Shown one piece after another: positions 1 through 8,035 of a stretch of 64,000 nucleotides of DNA. The position numbers were made by a program, and so were the translations under genes. Below the pieces are notes generated by a model, which did not search any database, had not been told where the DNA came from, and saw only the letters and a list, made by a program, of their open reading frames with translations. How positions within the stretch are numbered: position 1 is the stretch's first letter; every line of letters begins with the position of its first letter. This DNA is from Nitrospira sp. (lineage in GTDB: Bacteria > Nitrospirota > Nitrospiria > Nitrospirales > Nitrospiraceae). Where the stretch lies: contig SWDM01000004.1 of assembly GCA_005116835.1 (NCBI GenBank), forward strand, positions 152,749 through 216,748, read 5' to 3'.

Positions 1-312
1 GCCGTGGCTTCGACCGAGCTTCTCGATTGTGCCATTGATCTGCAAGGCCAATTCGCGTGTGGGTGCGAGAATCAATGCGTGCGGCTGGCCTTTTGGCAGG
101 GCTGCCAGCCGTTCGATCATGGGGATAACGAACGCGGCTGTCTTCCCCGTACCAGTCTGGGCACAGCCGATAACGTCCCTACCCTCCAGGGCCGGTGGAA
201 TAGCTTGAGCTTGAATGGGAGTGGGAACCATTAGTCCTGCTGCAGTCAAGTCCTTCAAGAGGGGCTCAGACAAACCGAGGGAGTGAAAACTCGTGTGAAC
301 AGAGGTATGCAA
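1..312 (-). CDS. DEAD-box ATP-dependent RNA helicase, N-terminal part (runs off window)
   Basis: The minus strand encodes the first 104 residues of a superfamily 2 RNA helicase; the rest lies outside the window. Visible in order are the Q motif (PTPIQAQ), Walker A/motif I (AQTGTGKT) and motif Ia (PTRELA), the usual order for DEAD-box proteins of the RhlE/DeaD type that unwind short RNA duplexes. No ATG lies before the conserved region; I chose TTG at 312 because AAAGGA sits 7 nt upstream and an in-frame TGA closes the frame just before it. The DEAD motif itself is not in view, so the subfamily cannot be named. Confidence 0.9.
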   Translation of the reverse strand, partial: MHTSVHTSFHSLGLSEPLLKDLTAAGLMVPTPIQAQAIPPALEGRDVIGCAQTGTGKTAAFVIPMIERLAALPKGQPHALILAPTRELALQINGTIEKLGRSHG

Positions 313-1452
313 TGCACTATCCTTTCACTATGATCGCATTAAGACGGGATCAGAGAACCGAGGGGAGACAAACCAGGAAGGCTCAACTCCGACAGGACCT
401 GGTCGCGATGCGATCGCGAAGTCCGTTATGGTGTATACAGCCGTGCCACCGGACTACTGCGGCTACGATGTGAAGACCATCGTACAGTAAGCATCCTTCG
501 GCGTCAACTCACTTGCGGCAACGAACGGCTCGATACTGTCGTGGAAACGCATCGCCCGTGGTAATGGGGGAGGGCGAAGCTGTACGTGTTAGTACTTGAT
601 CTGACAGTCCGGTCAAGTCATCTCTTCACGAAAGGAATGAGAACCATGACCACCGAGCAAAAGACCATCAAGGAGAAGGTCGCATATTGGAATTGGCGAA
701 GCAGCTGGACAATATTCCCAAGGCTGGGCAGCTGATGGGCTAGCGCCTGGACAGCTTCTATTGCATCAAAGAACTCTAGATGTGCAGACGACGGATCTCA
801 AATAGTCCGCCAGCGTCGTTCTCGCATCGTTCAGAGGCTTAACGTACCGAATCAGATCCCTAGAGATCAAAGCACTGTAAGTGGGGATTCCGTTCGCCAA
901 GGTTCATCCGATCGGCGAACGGCTCAATCGAAGAATGGCCTCTACTCCCTTGCCTCTTCGCTCACTGTGGCCTCGCTTGTGACAACGCGCGTCTCGGCGC
1001 GCTAGGGTTGGGCGGATGAAAATCCTGGCCCTGTTGAGCATCCTGAGCTATTCTGCAGAAGCGACATTCCGTGAGATTGCAGCGGCATTTCATGATTAAC
1101 CGAGGCTTTCCGCAGCTATCTAAGCCCAGATCAAGATTGATCGATGTGTTCGCTATCTTCGTCTGGCTGTGCTAAGTTAGTGGCATGTGAAGTTCGGTCA
1201 CTACTCTATCCCTCGCGCCCTCACTCCCTCCCCCTAGACTCTGCGCGATCGATGCTCTAGTTTCCGCTCTGTTCCGCACAGAGGCCTCCTCCCTGAGACC
1301 TCCGAACAGTACCAGCCTGTACCGCACTCAACCCTGCCGGCAACATGCTCGGCAGATGCTTAATGACCGTGTGGTTATTGTTTGAAACGAGATATCGCAC
1401 ATGGTGACGGCCTAAAGCCGGCGCTACCAATCCATCGGAAAAAGAGGCCTGA
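313..1452. other. Long spacer with decayed sequence, no intact gene
   Basis: I see no intact gene here. The stretch holds the IS481-like remnant listed separately. Near 425-490 the plus strand carries a short open stretch ending in CGYDVKTIVQ and a stop, which may be another gene relic. Bases 795-845 resemble part of repeat family B (CCAGCGTCGTTCTC, AACGTACC). A minus-strand open frame at 1257-1589 overlaps the desaturase gene and is not credible as a gene. The stretch reads as a site of past insertion and decay. Confidence 0.5.
587..780 (+). pseudogene. Decayed IS481-like transposase start
   Basis: An ATG at 646, preceded by AAAGGAATGAGAACC, opens MTTEQKTIKEKV. After a frame change near 682 the next frame reads ILELAKQLDNIPKAGQLMG, a stop, then RLDSFYCIKEL and a stop. 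This matches the N-terminal helix-turn-helix of IS481-type integrase/transposases (LAKQLGNxxxACxxMGYSRDSFYR is the pattern I remember). The stretch just upstream, starting TGTTAGTACTTGATCTGACAG at 587, looks like an IS481-type terminal repeat. The gene is broken by a frameshift and two stops, and no catalytic DDE part remains. Confidence 0.6.
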
Positions 1453-2376
1453 ATGAGCCAAACAGCCAAACAGCACATGACCCCACTCTCACCAAAATTT
1501 GCCGTCACCCGTAAAGGTGTACCGATCAAAATCAGCAGCCGCCGCGGGATCTGGACCATCATCCTCTTTTGCGCCTTCGCCGTAGGCACTGTGATCGGAG
1601 TCCCTCTGTATGGCTTTATCTATCACTACACCTGGGTCGACTGGTCCATGTTCGCGCTGCTCTATGTCGTCAGCGGCCTGGGCATCACTGTCGGCTACCA
1701 TCGCTTGATGTCTCATCGAAGTTTCGATTGCCCGAACTGGGTCAAAGGCACACTCTTAATCGCGGGGGCCTGGGCGCTTCAAAATTCCGCCATTAAATGG
1801 GCCGCCGATCATCTGCGTCACCACGCCCACTGCGACGAAGAGAAAGACCCGTATAATGCCCAACAAGGATTCTGGCACAGTCACTGTGGATGGCTCTTTG
1901 TCCCAGACCAGCATGCCGACCCCAAATATGCGACGCGCGTCGCGAACGATCCCGTCGCGATTTGGCAACACAAGTACTACCCTCTGCTGCTCCTCGCAGG
2001 CTTAGCGGCCACGTTTCTCATCGGCTTTCTCTATAACGGTATCATGGGTGGCATCGGCTGCTTTCTCCTCGCCGGCGTGGGTCGGACGTTTGCCGTGCTC
2101 AACTCGACGTTCTTCATCAACTCCATCTGTCATCTCTGGGGAGAGCAACCGCACGGCACGTCAGATTCAAGTCGAGACAGCTGGCTGGTGTCCCTCGTAA
2201 CATTCGGCGAGGGATACCATAACTACCATCACATGTATCCAACCGATTACCGAAATGGCCCTCGTTGGTACCACTTCGACCCTTCAAAATGGCTCATCCA
2301 CGGGCTCTACTCCCTGGGACTCGCGAACTCGTTGCGCACAGGCACGTATGTCGAAACTCGCTCGCTCCTCGGATGA
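1453..2376 (+). CDS. Acyl-CoA / fatty acid desaturase
   Basis: This 307-residue membrane di-iron enzyme should introduce a delta-9-type double bond into acyl chains using O2 and reduced electron carriers. The three histidine boxes are complete: HRLMSH at 83-88, HLRHH at 120-124 and HNYHH at 256-260. Hydrophobic segments near 33-57, 66-82 and 175-210 fit the usual hairpin topology of the stearoyl-CoA desaturase family. An AAAGAGG ribosome binding site precedes the ATG. The gene is followed within 20 nt by an RRM protein gene, so the two may be co-transcribed; desaturases and RRM proteins are both cold-response factors in other bacteria, which is suggestive only. Electron donor genes are not adjacent. 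Confidence 0.93.
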   Translation: MSQTAKQHMTPLSPKFAVTRKGVPIKISSRRGIWTIILFCAFAVGTVIGVPLYGFIYHYTWVDWSMFALLYVVSGLGITVGYHRLMSHRSFDCPNWVKGTLLIAGAWALQNSAIKWAADHLRHHAHCDEEKDPYNAQQGFWHSHCGWLFVPDQHADPKYATRVANDPVAIWQHKYYPLLLLAGLAATFLIGFLYNGIMGGIGCFLLAGVGRTFAVLNSTFFINSICHLWGEQPHGTSDSSRDSWLVSLVTFGEGYHNYHHMYPTDYRNGPRWYHFDPSKWLIHGLYSLGLANSLRTGTYVETRSLLG

Positions 2377-2395
2377 ACTGACGGCCAGGAAAGGG

Positions 2396-2665
2396 ATGTC
2401 GATGGGGAAGCGGGTCCTGTATGTGGGAGGACTCCCGGACAAAGTTTCGGACTGCGAGCTACGGGGTATTTTCACCTCCTACGGCTTGGTCGCCAGAGCC
2501 TATGTCGTCAGGTTCAAACATACAGGAAAGTCCGCTGGGTATGGATTCGTCGAAATGGGATCCGGCGAACAGGCAATGAATGCCGTGGTCGCCCTTGAAG
2601 GAACTGAATGGGAGGGACATCTCCTCAGACTCTATGTCACTCCCTACGCAAACCAGGCCGTATAA
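2396..2665 (+). CDS. RRM-domain RNA-binding protein, short
   Basis: An 89-residue protein consisting almost entirely of one RNA recognition motif. RNP2 is LYVGGLP and RNP1 is AGYGFVEM (consensus K/R-G-F/Y-G-F-V-E), so the aromatic RNA-binding residues are present. I start at ATG 2396, or possibly ATG 2402, because AGGAAAGGG lies directly upstream; a longer frame from 2255 only reads through the desaturase end. It lies 19 nt after the desaturase stop and probably shares its transcript. Bacterial single-RRM proteins of this type bind mRNA and are often cold-induced; no target can be read from the sequence. Confidence 0.9.
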   Translation: MSMGKRVLYVGGLPDKVSDCELRGIFTSYGLVARAYVVRFKHTGKSAGYGFVEMGSGEQAMNAVVALEGTEWEGHLLRLYVTPYANQAV

Positions 2666-2695
2666 GATCACCAACGTCACGAACGAGGAGTGCGC

Positions 2696-2998
2696 ATGAG
2701 CCGTACCAACCTAGACCCGATCATGACATTTCCTGATGGATCGCACCTTGTTATCAGCACCGCCTGTTCAAAAGAGGGAAACTTTTCCTGTGCCCTCTAT
2801 ATGGCGACCATCGCAGCAGATGACCGAGGAGACTTCCGTGTCGTATCCAACCATCTCGCCGCAGCGACCTGTTTAATAGCCCAAGAAGATGCGTATGGTT
2901 ATGCGCAACGCCTCTATCCGCGGTCGGCTGAGTCAATGAAGAAGCCCCCTTACCTCATCTGGCCAGGTCCTGGTCCCACTGGCAATGCGGATGTGTAG
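2696..2998 (+). CDS. Small protein of unknown function
   Basis: A 100-residue product I do not recognise. The start is ATG 2696 because GAGGAG lies 5 nt upstream; a GTG six bases earlier is less likely. No signal peptide, membrane segment or known motif is visible. It has three cysteines (in TACS, FSCA and ATCL) and a Pro/Gly-rich C-terminal end. It lies 30 nt after the RRM gene in the same direction and may belong to the same transcript. Coding is supported by the ribosome binding site and position only. Confidence 0.65.
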   Translation: MSRTNLDPIMTFPDGSHLVISTACSKEGNFSCALYMATIAADDRGDFRVVSNHLAAATCLIAQEDAYGYAQRLYPRSAESMKKPPYLIWPGPGPTGNADV

Positions 2999-3260
2999 AA
3001 TGAGTGCGGCGCTTAAAAAATTAGAAAATCAGAAGCTATAGCTTTTCACCAGCACCTCTGTTAGGATGTCGCTGTGTTGTGCGGTGGGCCTCGCATAACA
3101 CAGCTAGTAAAACGGCCCATCACCGATATTGTTTGTACCGAGAAGCTGATCGGAAGCTCGACCCAAGCCGCCCCATTGTTCGCGTCTTCGGCCCGTTCCT
3201 TCCCCTCTTGTATACGTTCTCGAGTCTCACACAATATCAATTTCAGAAGGAGGAACCCCC
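2999..3260 (+). promoter_or_regulatory. Leader region of the second RRM gene
   Basis: No gene is visible in this 262 bp spacer. It ends in a strong AGAAGGAGG ribosome binding site for the ATG at 3261. Open frames here are short and lack ribosome binding sites. Glycine-rich RRM genes of cyanobacteria have long cold-regulated leaders; whether this one behaves the same cannot be read from sequence. Confidence 0.3.
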
Positions 3261-3602
3261 ATGGGTTCAAAACTTTATGTCGGCGGGTTGCCCTATGCGG
3301 CAACTGAATCACAGCTCACCACCCTCTTCGCCGCGCATGGCACCGTCGAGTCTGCGCGTGTGATCACGGACAAGTTCACCGGGCAATCACGCGGCTTCGG
3401 CTTCGTCGAGATGGCCACACAGGAAGAAGCCAAGGCCGCGATTACCGCGTTGAATGGCTCACAGATGGATGGACGTCCCCTGACTGTCAACGAAGCCAAG
3501 CCACAAGAACCACGTACCGGCGGCGGTGGTGGCGGCGGCGGACGGTTTGGCGGCGGTGGCGGCGGCGGTGGTGGCGATCGCGGCGGACGCGGACGCTTCT
3601 AA
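3261..3602 (+). CDS. Glycine-rich RRM RNA-binding protein
   Basis: A 113-residue protein with one RRM at about residues 4-76 followed by a glycine/arginine tail. RNP2 is LYVGGLP and RNP1 is RGFGFVEM. The tail at 87-113 has runs of eight and nine glycines broken by RF and ends in DRGGRGRF, an RGG-like composition that adds non-specific RNA binding. This is the architecture of plant GRPs and cyanobacterial Rbp proteins, which act as RNA chaperones under cold or other stress. AGAAGGAGG precedes the ATG, and a near-perfect rho-independent terminator follows, so the gene is probably a highly expressed single-gene unit. Confidence 0.95.
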   Translation: MGSKLYVGGLPYAATESQLTTLFAAHGTVESARVITDKFTGQSRGFGFVEMATQEEAKAAITALNGSQMDGRPLTVNEAKPQEPRTGGGGGGGGRFGGGGGGGGGDRGGRGRF

Positions 3603-3627
3603 CAAAGCACCCACCAATATCTGCTCT

Positions 3628-3664
3628 AGAAGGGGCGCTTCACGTGAAGCGCCCCTTCTTTTTA
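3628..3664 (+). terminator. Rho-independent terminator after the glycine-rich RRM gene
   Basis: A perfect 32-nt palindrome: AGAAGGGGCGCTTCAC at 3628-3643 pairs with 3644-3659, and a T-rich tract follows. The hairpin begins 25 nt after the stop codon. Confidence 0.9.
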
Positions 3665-3901
3665 TAATCCATGCCACAGTCCCCTATGTAATCTGCCTTG
3701 TAAACGGCACACTCTTTCTCCTGCGGATCTCAGACTCAGACTGCTACCTCACATATTTCTCGAACTGGGCAACTGTTCCACACAATAACTCCTGCGACCC
3801 GGCGACAAAAGAGCAAAAATGTGATGCTCCGATATCGCCACGCCGGAGCTCATACGTGACACACAAACTGTTTGGAAATGCGTGAACAATTGGAGATACA
3901 G

Positions 3902-4519
3902 ATGAACCATGGCACACTACGTATCATCACCGTGAGGCCGCAGATGCGCTGCTACCGACGTCCCTACCTTTTGCCACTGTTACTCGCTCTAGGTCTTTCC
4001 TCAACAATCTGCACAACCACCTTTGCAGGAGAAGTGGCTCTCTTGAGCATAGGCCCTCGCGTTGGATTCGGTGAAAAAGCTCCCCTCATGGGAAAAGAAC
4101 AACTGTATTACTTTCACCTACACGACATCGCAGCGCTCATCAAACTCCCCTGGTCCTGGCCGATCGGTGAAAGCACATGGAGTCTGGACACAAGGCTGAT
4201 CGCGAGCGCGGGGCTACTGACAGGGGCCAATGAGAGCAGTCTGATGATAACGACCGTGCCGGTTCTCGCGCTGAGCGGCTGGAAAGAACTGGTCACCTTC
4301 GACACAGGAATGGGAGCAGGATTCTTTACCAATCATGAGTTCGGCATGCAAGACTTCGGGGGTCCGGTTCAAATAATTGCAACCATGGGAGCTCGCGTCA
4401 ATCCGATTGCTCACGCCTATGCCGGCGTTCGCGTTCAACACTTCTCAGATGCGGGCCTGTACGGACCATCTAGTCTCGGTGTGGACATGTACATCGCAGA
4501 GCTTGGATATAAATTTTAG
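3902..4519 (+). CDS. PagL-like lipid A 3-O-deacylase family outer-membrane protein
   Basis: A 205-residue exported beta-barrel protein. Residues 21-43 form a signal peptide ending near TTFAG, and the C-terminus ends in aromatic F, as outer-membrane barrels do. The C-terminal block VQHFSDAGLYGP aligns with the catalytic block of PagL (HYSNAGL), giving His180 and Ser182. PagL's third catalytic residue is Glu; here the matching GIE position reads GVD (Asp195) with one extra residue before it. It may deacylate lipid A or be a structural relative. I prefer ATG 3902 because GGAG lies 7 nt upstream; TTG 3872 and ATG 3878 are in frame. It stands alone between two spacers. Confidence 0.75.
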   Translation: MNHGTLRIITVRPQMRCYRRPYLLPLLLALGLSSTICTTTFAGEVALLSIGPRVGFGEKAPLMGKEQLYYFHLHDIAALIKLPWSWPIGESTWSLDTRLIASAGLLTGANESSLMITTVPVLALSGWKELVTFDTGMGAGFFTNHEFGMQDFGGPVQIIATMGARVNPIAHAYAGVRVQHFSDAGLYGPSSLGVDMYIAELGYKF

Positions 4520-4687
4520 TCGGAATATCGCCGAACCGGCTATTCTGTGGCAACTTAACAACGGGGTGCCACAGAAATTCGACAACCTGTTTCAGTGGCA
4601 AACTTAGAAACTTGCCAGGACGGAGGCTCACATGACCGCTCCAGTAATCCCCCCGCAGTTACAGTAGGACGACGTGCTTCTAAGCTA

Positions 4688-4806
4688 ACGCAGACCATAC
4701 CGTTGACGGCAATGGTCTGCGTCCTGCTAGCCCGCATATTCATGACGGTTCGTCGTAGCAGCGGATCGGCGATGCAGCAGAAGTGCTCATGAATAACGCG
4801 GGCTAG
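4688..4806. repeat. Two inverted repeats next to the methyltransferase stop, possible MITE-like element
   Basis: ACGCAGACCAT at 4688-4698 pairs perfectly with 4712-4722. A second, longer pair has CTAGCCCGCATATTCATGA at 4727-4745 matching TCATGAATAACGCGGGCTAG at 4787-4806 with one inserted base. The outer end of the second pair contains the stop codon of the minus-strand methyltransferase gene. Matching terminal arms 40 nt apart fit a short non-autonomous mobile element or a large terminator hairpin. I do not recognise the element. Confidence 0.5.
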
Positions 4807-5603
4807 AGCTTCCACCCTGACAACACACACCGTTGAGCAATCAGCGGGCTGAAACTCTCGACATCGTCAGACACCCTAGTCATCACTTCATCCGCCAACC
4901 TCTGATCATCGAAACACTCGTAGGCATCATCGAGAAACCCACCTCGAAGCAACGGATGGTGGAGAAACGCCTGGCCTGTGCCAGTCGCCACCTCCAATGG
5001 GTACTCGGCCACGACAATGCGTGAGAGCTGAAGTTTGTCCAGCCATCCACGCACCTCGTCTGCCGACGGCCGTTCGGCAAGGTAGGCCTCCAGCCGCCGA
5101 CGTTCTACCAATAGACCGCGAACCGCCATTTCCTGATCGATCCGACGCCAGAGTGAGTCAAACGTGCCAAGCGAAGGAAAGGTCAGAACCAGTTGGCCGC
5201 CTGGCTTGAGATGTTCTACCAACCCCAGGACCGCCTCGAAGCGATTGGGGCGGAGAAACATGACGGAGAGATTACCGGTGATGCGGTCGAAACAGGGCAG
5301 GTGCGGAGGCAATGCGCGCATGTCTAGACACTCAAACTGTAAGCAAGGGAGATTCGTGCCTTGGATCATTCGAGCGCTCTCGACCTGGCGCTGGCTCAGA
5401 TCGACGGCCAGAACCTGTCCGGTTGTCCCCACCTGTTCTGCCAGGTAGAAAGCCGGTATCCCATGGCCCGAGGCGATATCGAGGATAGAATCTCCAGGAG
5501 AAAGAACCAGATGCTGCAGCAACGATTCGGCAAAGGGAGTAGACCAATAGTCATGGGCTGGGAGCGGCCACCGAAGCTTCGTGTCGTTCGTGCGTTCAGT
5601 CAT
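4803..5603 (-). CDS. Class I SAM-dependent methyltransferase
   Basis: A 266-residue soluble protein of the UbiE/Methyltransf_11 type. Motif I is DIASGHGIP at about 42-50, the SAM-ribose acidic residue follows in VLAVDLS, and motif III is LKPGGQLVLTF. It should transfer a methyl group from S-adenosylmethionine, but nothing in sequence or context fixes the substrate. The gene is monocistronic by spacing. Its stop codon lies inside an inverted-repeat arm, so the last residues may derive from an inserted element. Confidence 0.85.
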   Translation of the reverse strand: MTERTNDTKLRWPLPAHDYWSTPFAESLLQHLVLSPGDSILDIASGHGIPAFYLAEQVGTTGQVLAVDLSQRQVESARMIQGTNLPCLQFECLDMRALPPHLPCFDRITGNLSVMFLRPNRFEAVLGLVEHLKPGGQLVLTFPSLGTFDSLWRRIDQEMAVRGLLVERRRLEAYLAERPSADEVRGWLDKLQLSRIVVAEYPLEVATGTGQAFLHHPLLRGGFLDDAYECFDDQRLADEVMTRVSDDVESFSPLIAQRCVLSGWKL

Positions 5604-5824
5604 ATGGCTGCTCTACTGTTGCGCTCGCAGCGCAGGTTGTTCCGCAGCACGAATGGTCATGATCAAGCGTTTCAAAAACCGTCAATGCCGGCTATCGCGA
5701 GCAAACGGGGCGAGCCAGAAAACCACTCACTGTACGTTTTCTTCCTGGGTCGCAGAGAAGAAGAAGAAGATATTGAAGATTCGTCAAGCCTGCTAAAGCA
5801 GACCTCACCCAAGACTGCTTATCG

Positions 5825-6025
5825 TTACCGCGAAAGCTTCGGCTGGCGTTTCGGAAGCAAACCCTTGTCGCTTTTGCTCATAGGCCTACTGGACTCACCT
5901 TCAGAAAGAATGTCCTCCATCTGGGACTCGCTGCAGGTAAGATCACCATCGGCTGCTTTCCGTGGTTGAGCACTGGCTGGCTTGGCTGCGCCATGAACCT
6001 TCTTATCTTCTTTATCGTCCTGCAT
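5825..6025 (-). CDS. Possible small charged protein, unknown
   Basis: A 66-residue open frame rich in Lys, Glu, Ser and Pro with no recognisable domain, signal peptide or membrane segment. It lies downstream of two better supported small genes on the same strand. The ribosome binding site is weak (AGAGTAG well upstream). It could be a real low-complexity protein or a chance frame. Confidence 0.35.
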   Translation of the reverse strand: MQDDKEDKKVHGAAKPASAQPRKAADGDLTCSESQMEDILSEGESSRPMSKSDKGLLPKRQPKLSR

Positions 6026-6085
6026 GATGGTTCTACTCTATCTTGGTGAGAGGTTCCGCCGACAACGGCGCCTACTGCTGGCACT

Positions 6086-6304
6086 CTAGCGAGAGCGATT
6101 AATGGAATATGATCCACCCCTTGCCAGCACACTGATGGTACGCTGCAAATCATCCACATGTTGCTGCATCTCCGCCAACGTACGGTCAATCTTCTTGCTA
6201 GAGCAATGTCTCAACGAATGGAGACTCGTTCCGGTCCAGAGCCGAACGGTCTTTTTTGACGGCGTATTTAACGTCAACACATAGACTTGCGGAGTATTCT
6301 TCAT
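6086..6304 (-). CDS. Small protein of unknown function (72 aa)
   Basis: A basic 72-residue frame preceded by a strong AGAGGAGA ribosome binding site. The middle, KKIDRTLAEMQQHVDDLQRT, has heptad-like spacing and may form a short coiled coil. No family recognised. It lies 85 nt after another small gene with an equally strong site, on the same strand, so the two may form a short operon. Confidence 0.6.
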   Translation of the reverse strand: MKNTPQVYVLTLNTPSKKTVRLWTGTSLHSLRHCSSKKIDRTLAEMQQHVDDLQRTISVLARGGSYSINRSR

Positions 6305-6389
6305 ACATTCTCCTCTTGATGCTGATTACCCATGGCGTAAACCACAGATGGCAGAGCGCATAGACTCGCCAGCGGCCAGCTTTCGGCCA

Positions 6390-6584
6390 CTAGACCCCGA
6401 CGGTCTCAGCTGCCGCGCCAGGAGAAGGCTGCGGCGCAGATACTGGAGCCGTCAGCATGGATGACTTCAATTCAGCAATAGCCCGGTCAACATCTCCTTC
6501 TGTCGATCCAAACCGATCTCCCATCACTTTGATGGCCTGTGTGATTGCCTTCTTCATCTTTGCGATCTGCTCTTCCGACGTCAT
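6390..6584 (-). CDS. Small protein of unknown function (64 aa)
   Basis: A 64-residue frame with a GGAGGAGA ribosome binding site 7 nt before ATG. The N-terminal 45 residues look helical and amphipathic (EEQIAKMKKAITQAIKVMG); the rest is Ala/Pro-rich. No catalytic motif or membrane segment. It is the first of up to three small same-strand genes. Function unknown. Confidence 0.65.
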   Translation of the reverse strand: MTSEEQIAKMKKAITQAIKVMGDRFGSTEGDVDRAIAELKSSMLTAPVSAPQPSPGAAAETVGV

Positions 6585-7002
6585 CGAGTTTCTCCTCCAA
6601 GATTGGGGCTGTCAAAAAAACCCTACACTTGCTTGCAGACTAGACTGTGACCAAGGAACCGACCGCTTCCGGCATGAAGGTCATGACCCATGATCACAAG
6701 GCGTTGGAAAAAATCTGGCCTTGAAACGGCGGAGACTGCGGAATCAAACGCGCAGGAAGGAGTCAGTACGCGCGAGGGATAGGACAGCCTGCGAGGCTCA
6801 GTACAACGCAGCCCTATGCTAGACGCCAGCAAAGGTCCGGTCAAGCGGTATTAATGGGGGGGGGCGACGTCGCGTTTGTTATGGCAGAAAGCCAGACAGG
6901 TACAGCAGCCAACACATTTTCTCCCCTTCTGTGCCTGAACTGGAAACCTACGCAGTTAGGAGAAGGAGTCTCCTGCCACTCAATGAAAGCAGACGTTGGC
7001 CT
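6585..7002. other. Spacer without recognisable genes
   Basis: No credible gene. The only striking feature is a run of nine G residues at about 6854-6862 on the plus strand, which could vary in length by slippage. Short frames here lack ribosome binding sites. Confidence 0.4.
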
Positions 7003-7152
7003 TCACGCTTCTTCCTCCTCAATGTCCTCAATCGACTGTTTAAGCGCCGAGACGAAGGCCTCCGGCTGAGCCAACGCGTTTTCCGTCAATTGAAACTCAG
7101 AGACCAGCACACCTGCCTTGTCGACAATGATCAACCGATAACCCTGCTTCAC
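7003..7152 (-). CDS. Very small conserved-looking protein (49 aa)
   Basis: A 49-codon minus-strand frame starting at GTG 7152 behind a GGGAGGGG ribosome binding site and ending in TGA at 7003. The product opens MKQGYRLIIVDKAGVLVSEF, a beta-hairpin-like pattern, followed by an amphipathic helix and an acidic tail (IEDIEEEEA). Codon use looks like the housekeeping genes nearby and the frame has no rare-codon clutter. I do not recognise the family. Its small size would make most gene finders miss it. Confidence 0.6.
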   Translation of the reverse strand: MKQGYRLIIVDKAGVLVSEFQLTENALAQPEAFVSALKQSIEDIEEEEA

Positions 7153-7253
7153 AACCCCTCCCTATGTGCAGTCACCCAACAGCCATGAGGCTAATACAAT
7201 CAGGCACAGCCTTCGGAGAAGGCGCATCGAGAAAGCTCTCACTTCCAAACGGC

Positions 7254-7330
7254 GACGTTCTAGCAGGGCGCTGAAAAAGTCCGCAAGCGGCATTTTGGTA
7301 TAACCCGAGTTTTTCCGAACCCTGCTAGCG
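7254..7330. repeat. Short palindromic element downstream of plsY (family B variant)
   Basis: CTAGCAGGG at about 7259-7267 pairs with CCCTGCTAG, and an inner GAAAAA pairs with TTTTTC, closing a roughly 70-nt stem. The ends and A/T runs resemble the outer stem of family B elements, but the internal family B core is missing. It lies about 50 nt after the plsY stop and may serve as its terminator. Confidence 0.5.
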
Positions 7331-7377
7331 GTAACGGGGAGTCGGAGCACCCACTTGCGGGATTCACAACTCTCCTC

Positions 7378-7998
7378 CTACTCTTCCAATTCCTGCTGCT
7401 TCTTTTTCCCCATTTTGCTCTCTGTTCCCTGCCACAGTCTGACAATATTATCCTTATGCTTGATCCAGATCATGGCGCTGACGAGCAGAGAAAAAATAAA
7501 GAATTCCTGACGCTGTTCATTCACGATCGCCACGACCGGTAAGCAACTGAAAGCTGCCAGAGCGCCACCGGACGAGTAACGCCAGATCGCAACGGCCCCC
7601 AGCCAGATCAACAACAAAAGGAGTCCGATAGAGGGAGAGAGACCCAGCACTGCTCCCAGGGCCGTCGCCACGCCCTTCCCTCCTTTGAACCCAAGAAACG
7701 GAGAAAAGAGGTGTCCGAGGATAGGGGCAATCGCCACGATCATGATGAAGGTTTCGACGGTGAGCCACTGCATCGCCACCCAGCTCAGCAGCCACCCCTT
7801 GCCCATGTCGCCAAGAAGCGTCAGGATGCCCGGCGTTTTGCCGGACACTCGCAGCACGTTGGTGAAGCCGACGTTCTTGCTCCCGACCGTTCGCGGATCG
7901 GGTAATCCCATCGCCTTCGACACCACGATACCAAAGGGAACGGCCCCCAGCAGATAGCCGAGCACCGTCATCACTGCACAGAGGAGTCCTTCGTTCAT
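7378..7998 (-). CDS. plsY: Acyl-phosphate:glycerol-3-phosphate acyltransferase
   Basis: A 206-residue inner-membrane enzyme that transfers the acyl group from acyl-phosphate to glycerol-3-phosphate, the first step of phospholipid synthesis. PlsY signatures are clear: GSKNVGFTNVLR (the phosphate-binding GSGNxGATN-like motif) at about 39-50 and FKGGKGVAT in the second cytosolic loop. Hydrophobic segments fit the five-helix fold. It follows pgsA on the same strand, separated by a 157-nt spacer with a family C palindrome. The C-terminal tail (MGKKKQQELEE) is charged and likely cytosolic. Confidence 0.95.
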   Translation of the reverse strand: MNEGLLCAVMTVLGYLLGAVPFGIVVSKAMGLPDPRTVGSKNVGFTNVLRVSGKTPGILTLLGDMGKGWLLSWVAMQWLTVETFIMIVAIAPILGHLFSPFLGFKGGKGVATALGAVLGLSPSIGLLLLLIWLGAVAIWRYSSGGALAAFSCLPVVAIVNEQRQEFFIFSLLVSAMIWIKHKDNIVRLWQGTESKMGKKKQQELEE

Positions 7999-8035
7999 GG
8001 ATCAGAGGGACAGCGATGGGAGGTGCGCACAACAA

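Noticed and set aside
3060-3110. Possible repeat shared with about 20810 (GTGCGGTGGGCC / GTGTGGTGGGCC)
   Set aside because: Only about 12 bases match; flanks are unrelated, so chance is likely.
4555-4830. A 91-codon minus-strand frame across the inverted repeats
   Set aside because: It overlaps the methyltransferase end and lies on palindromic sequence; no ribosome binding site.
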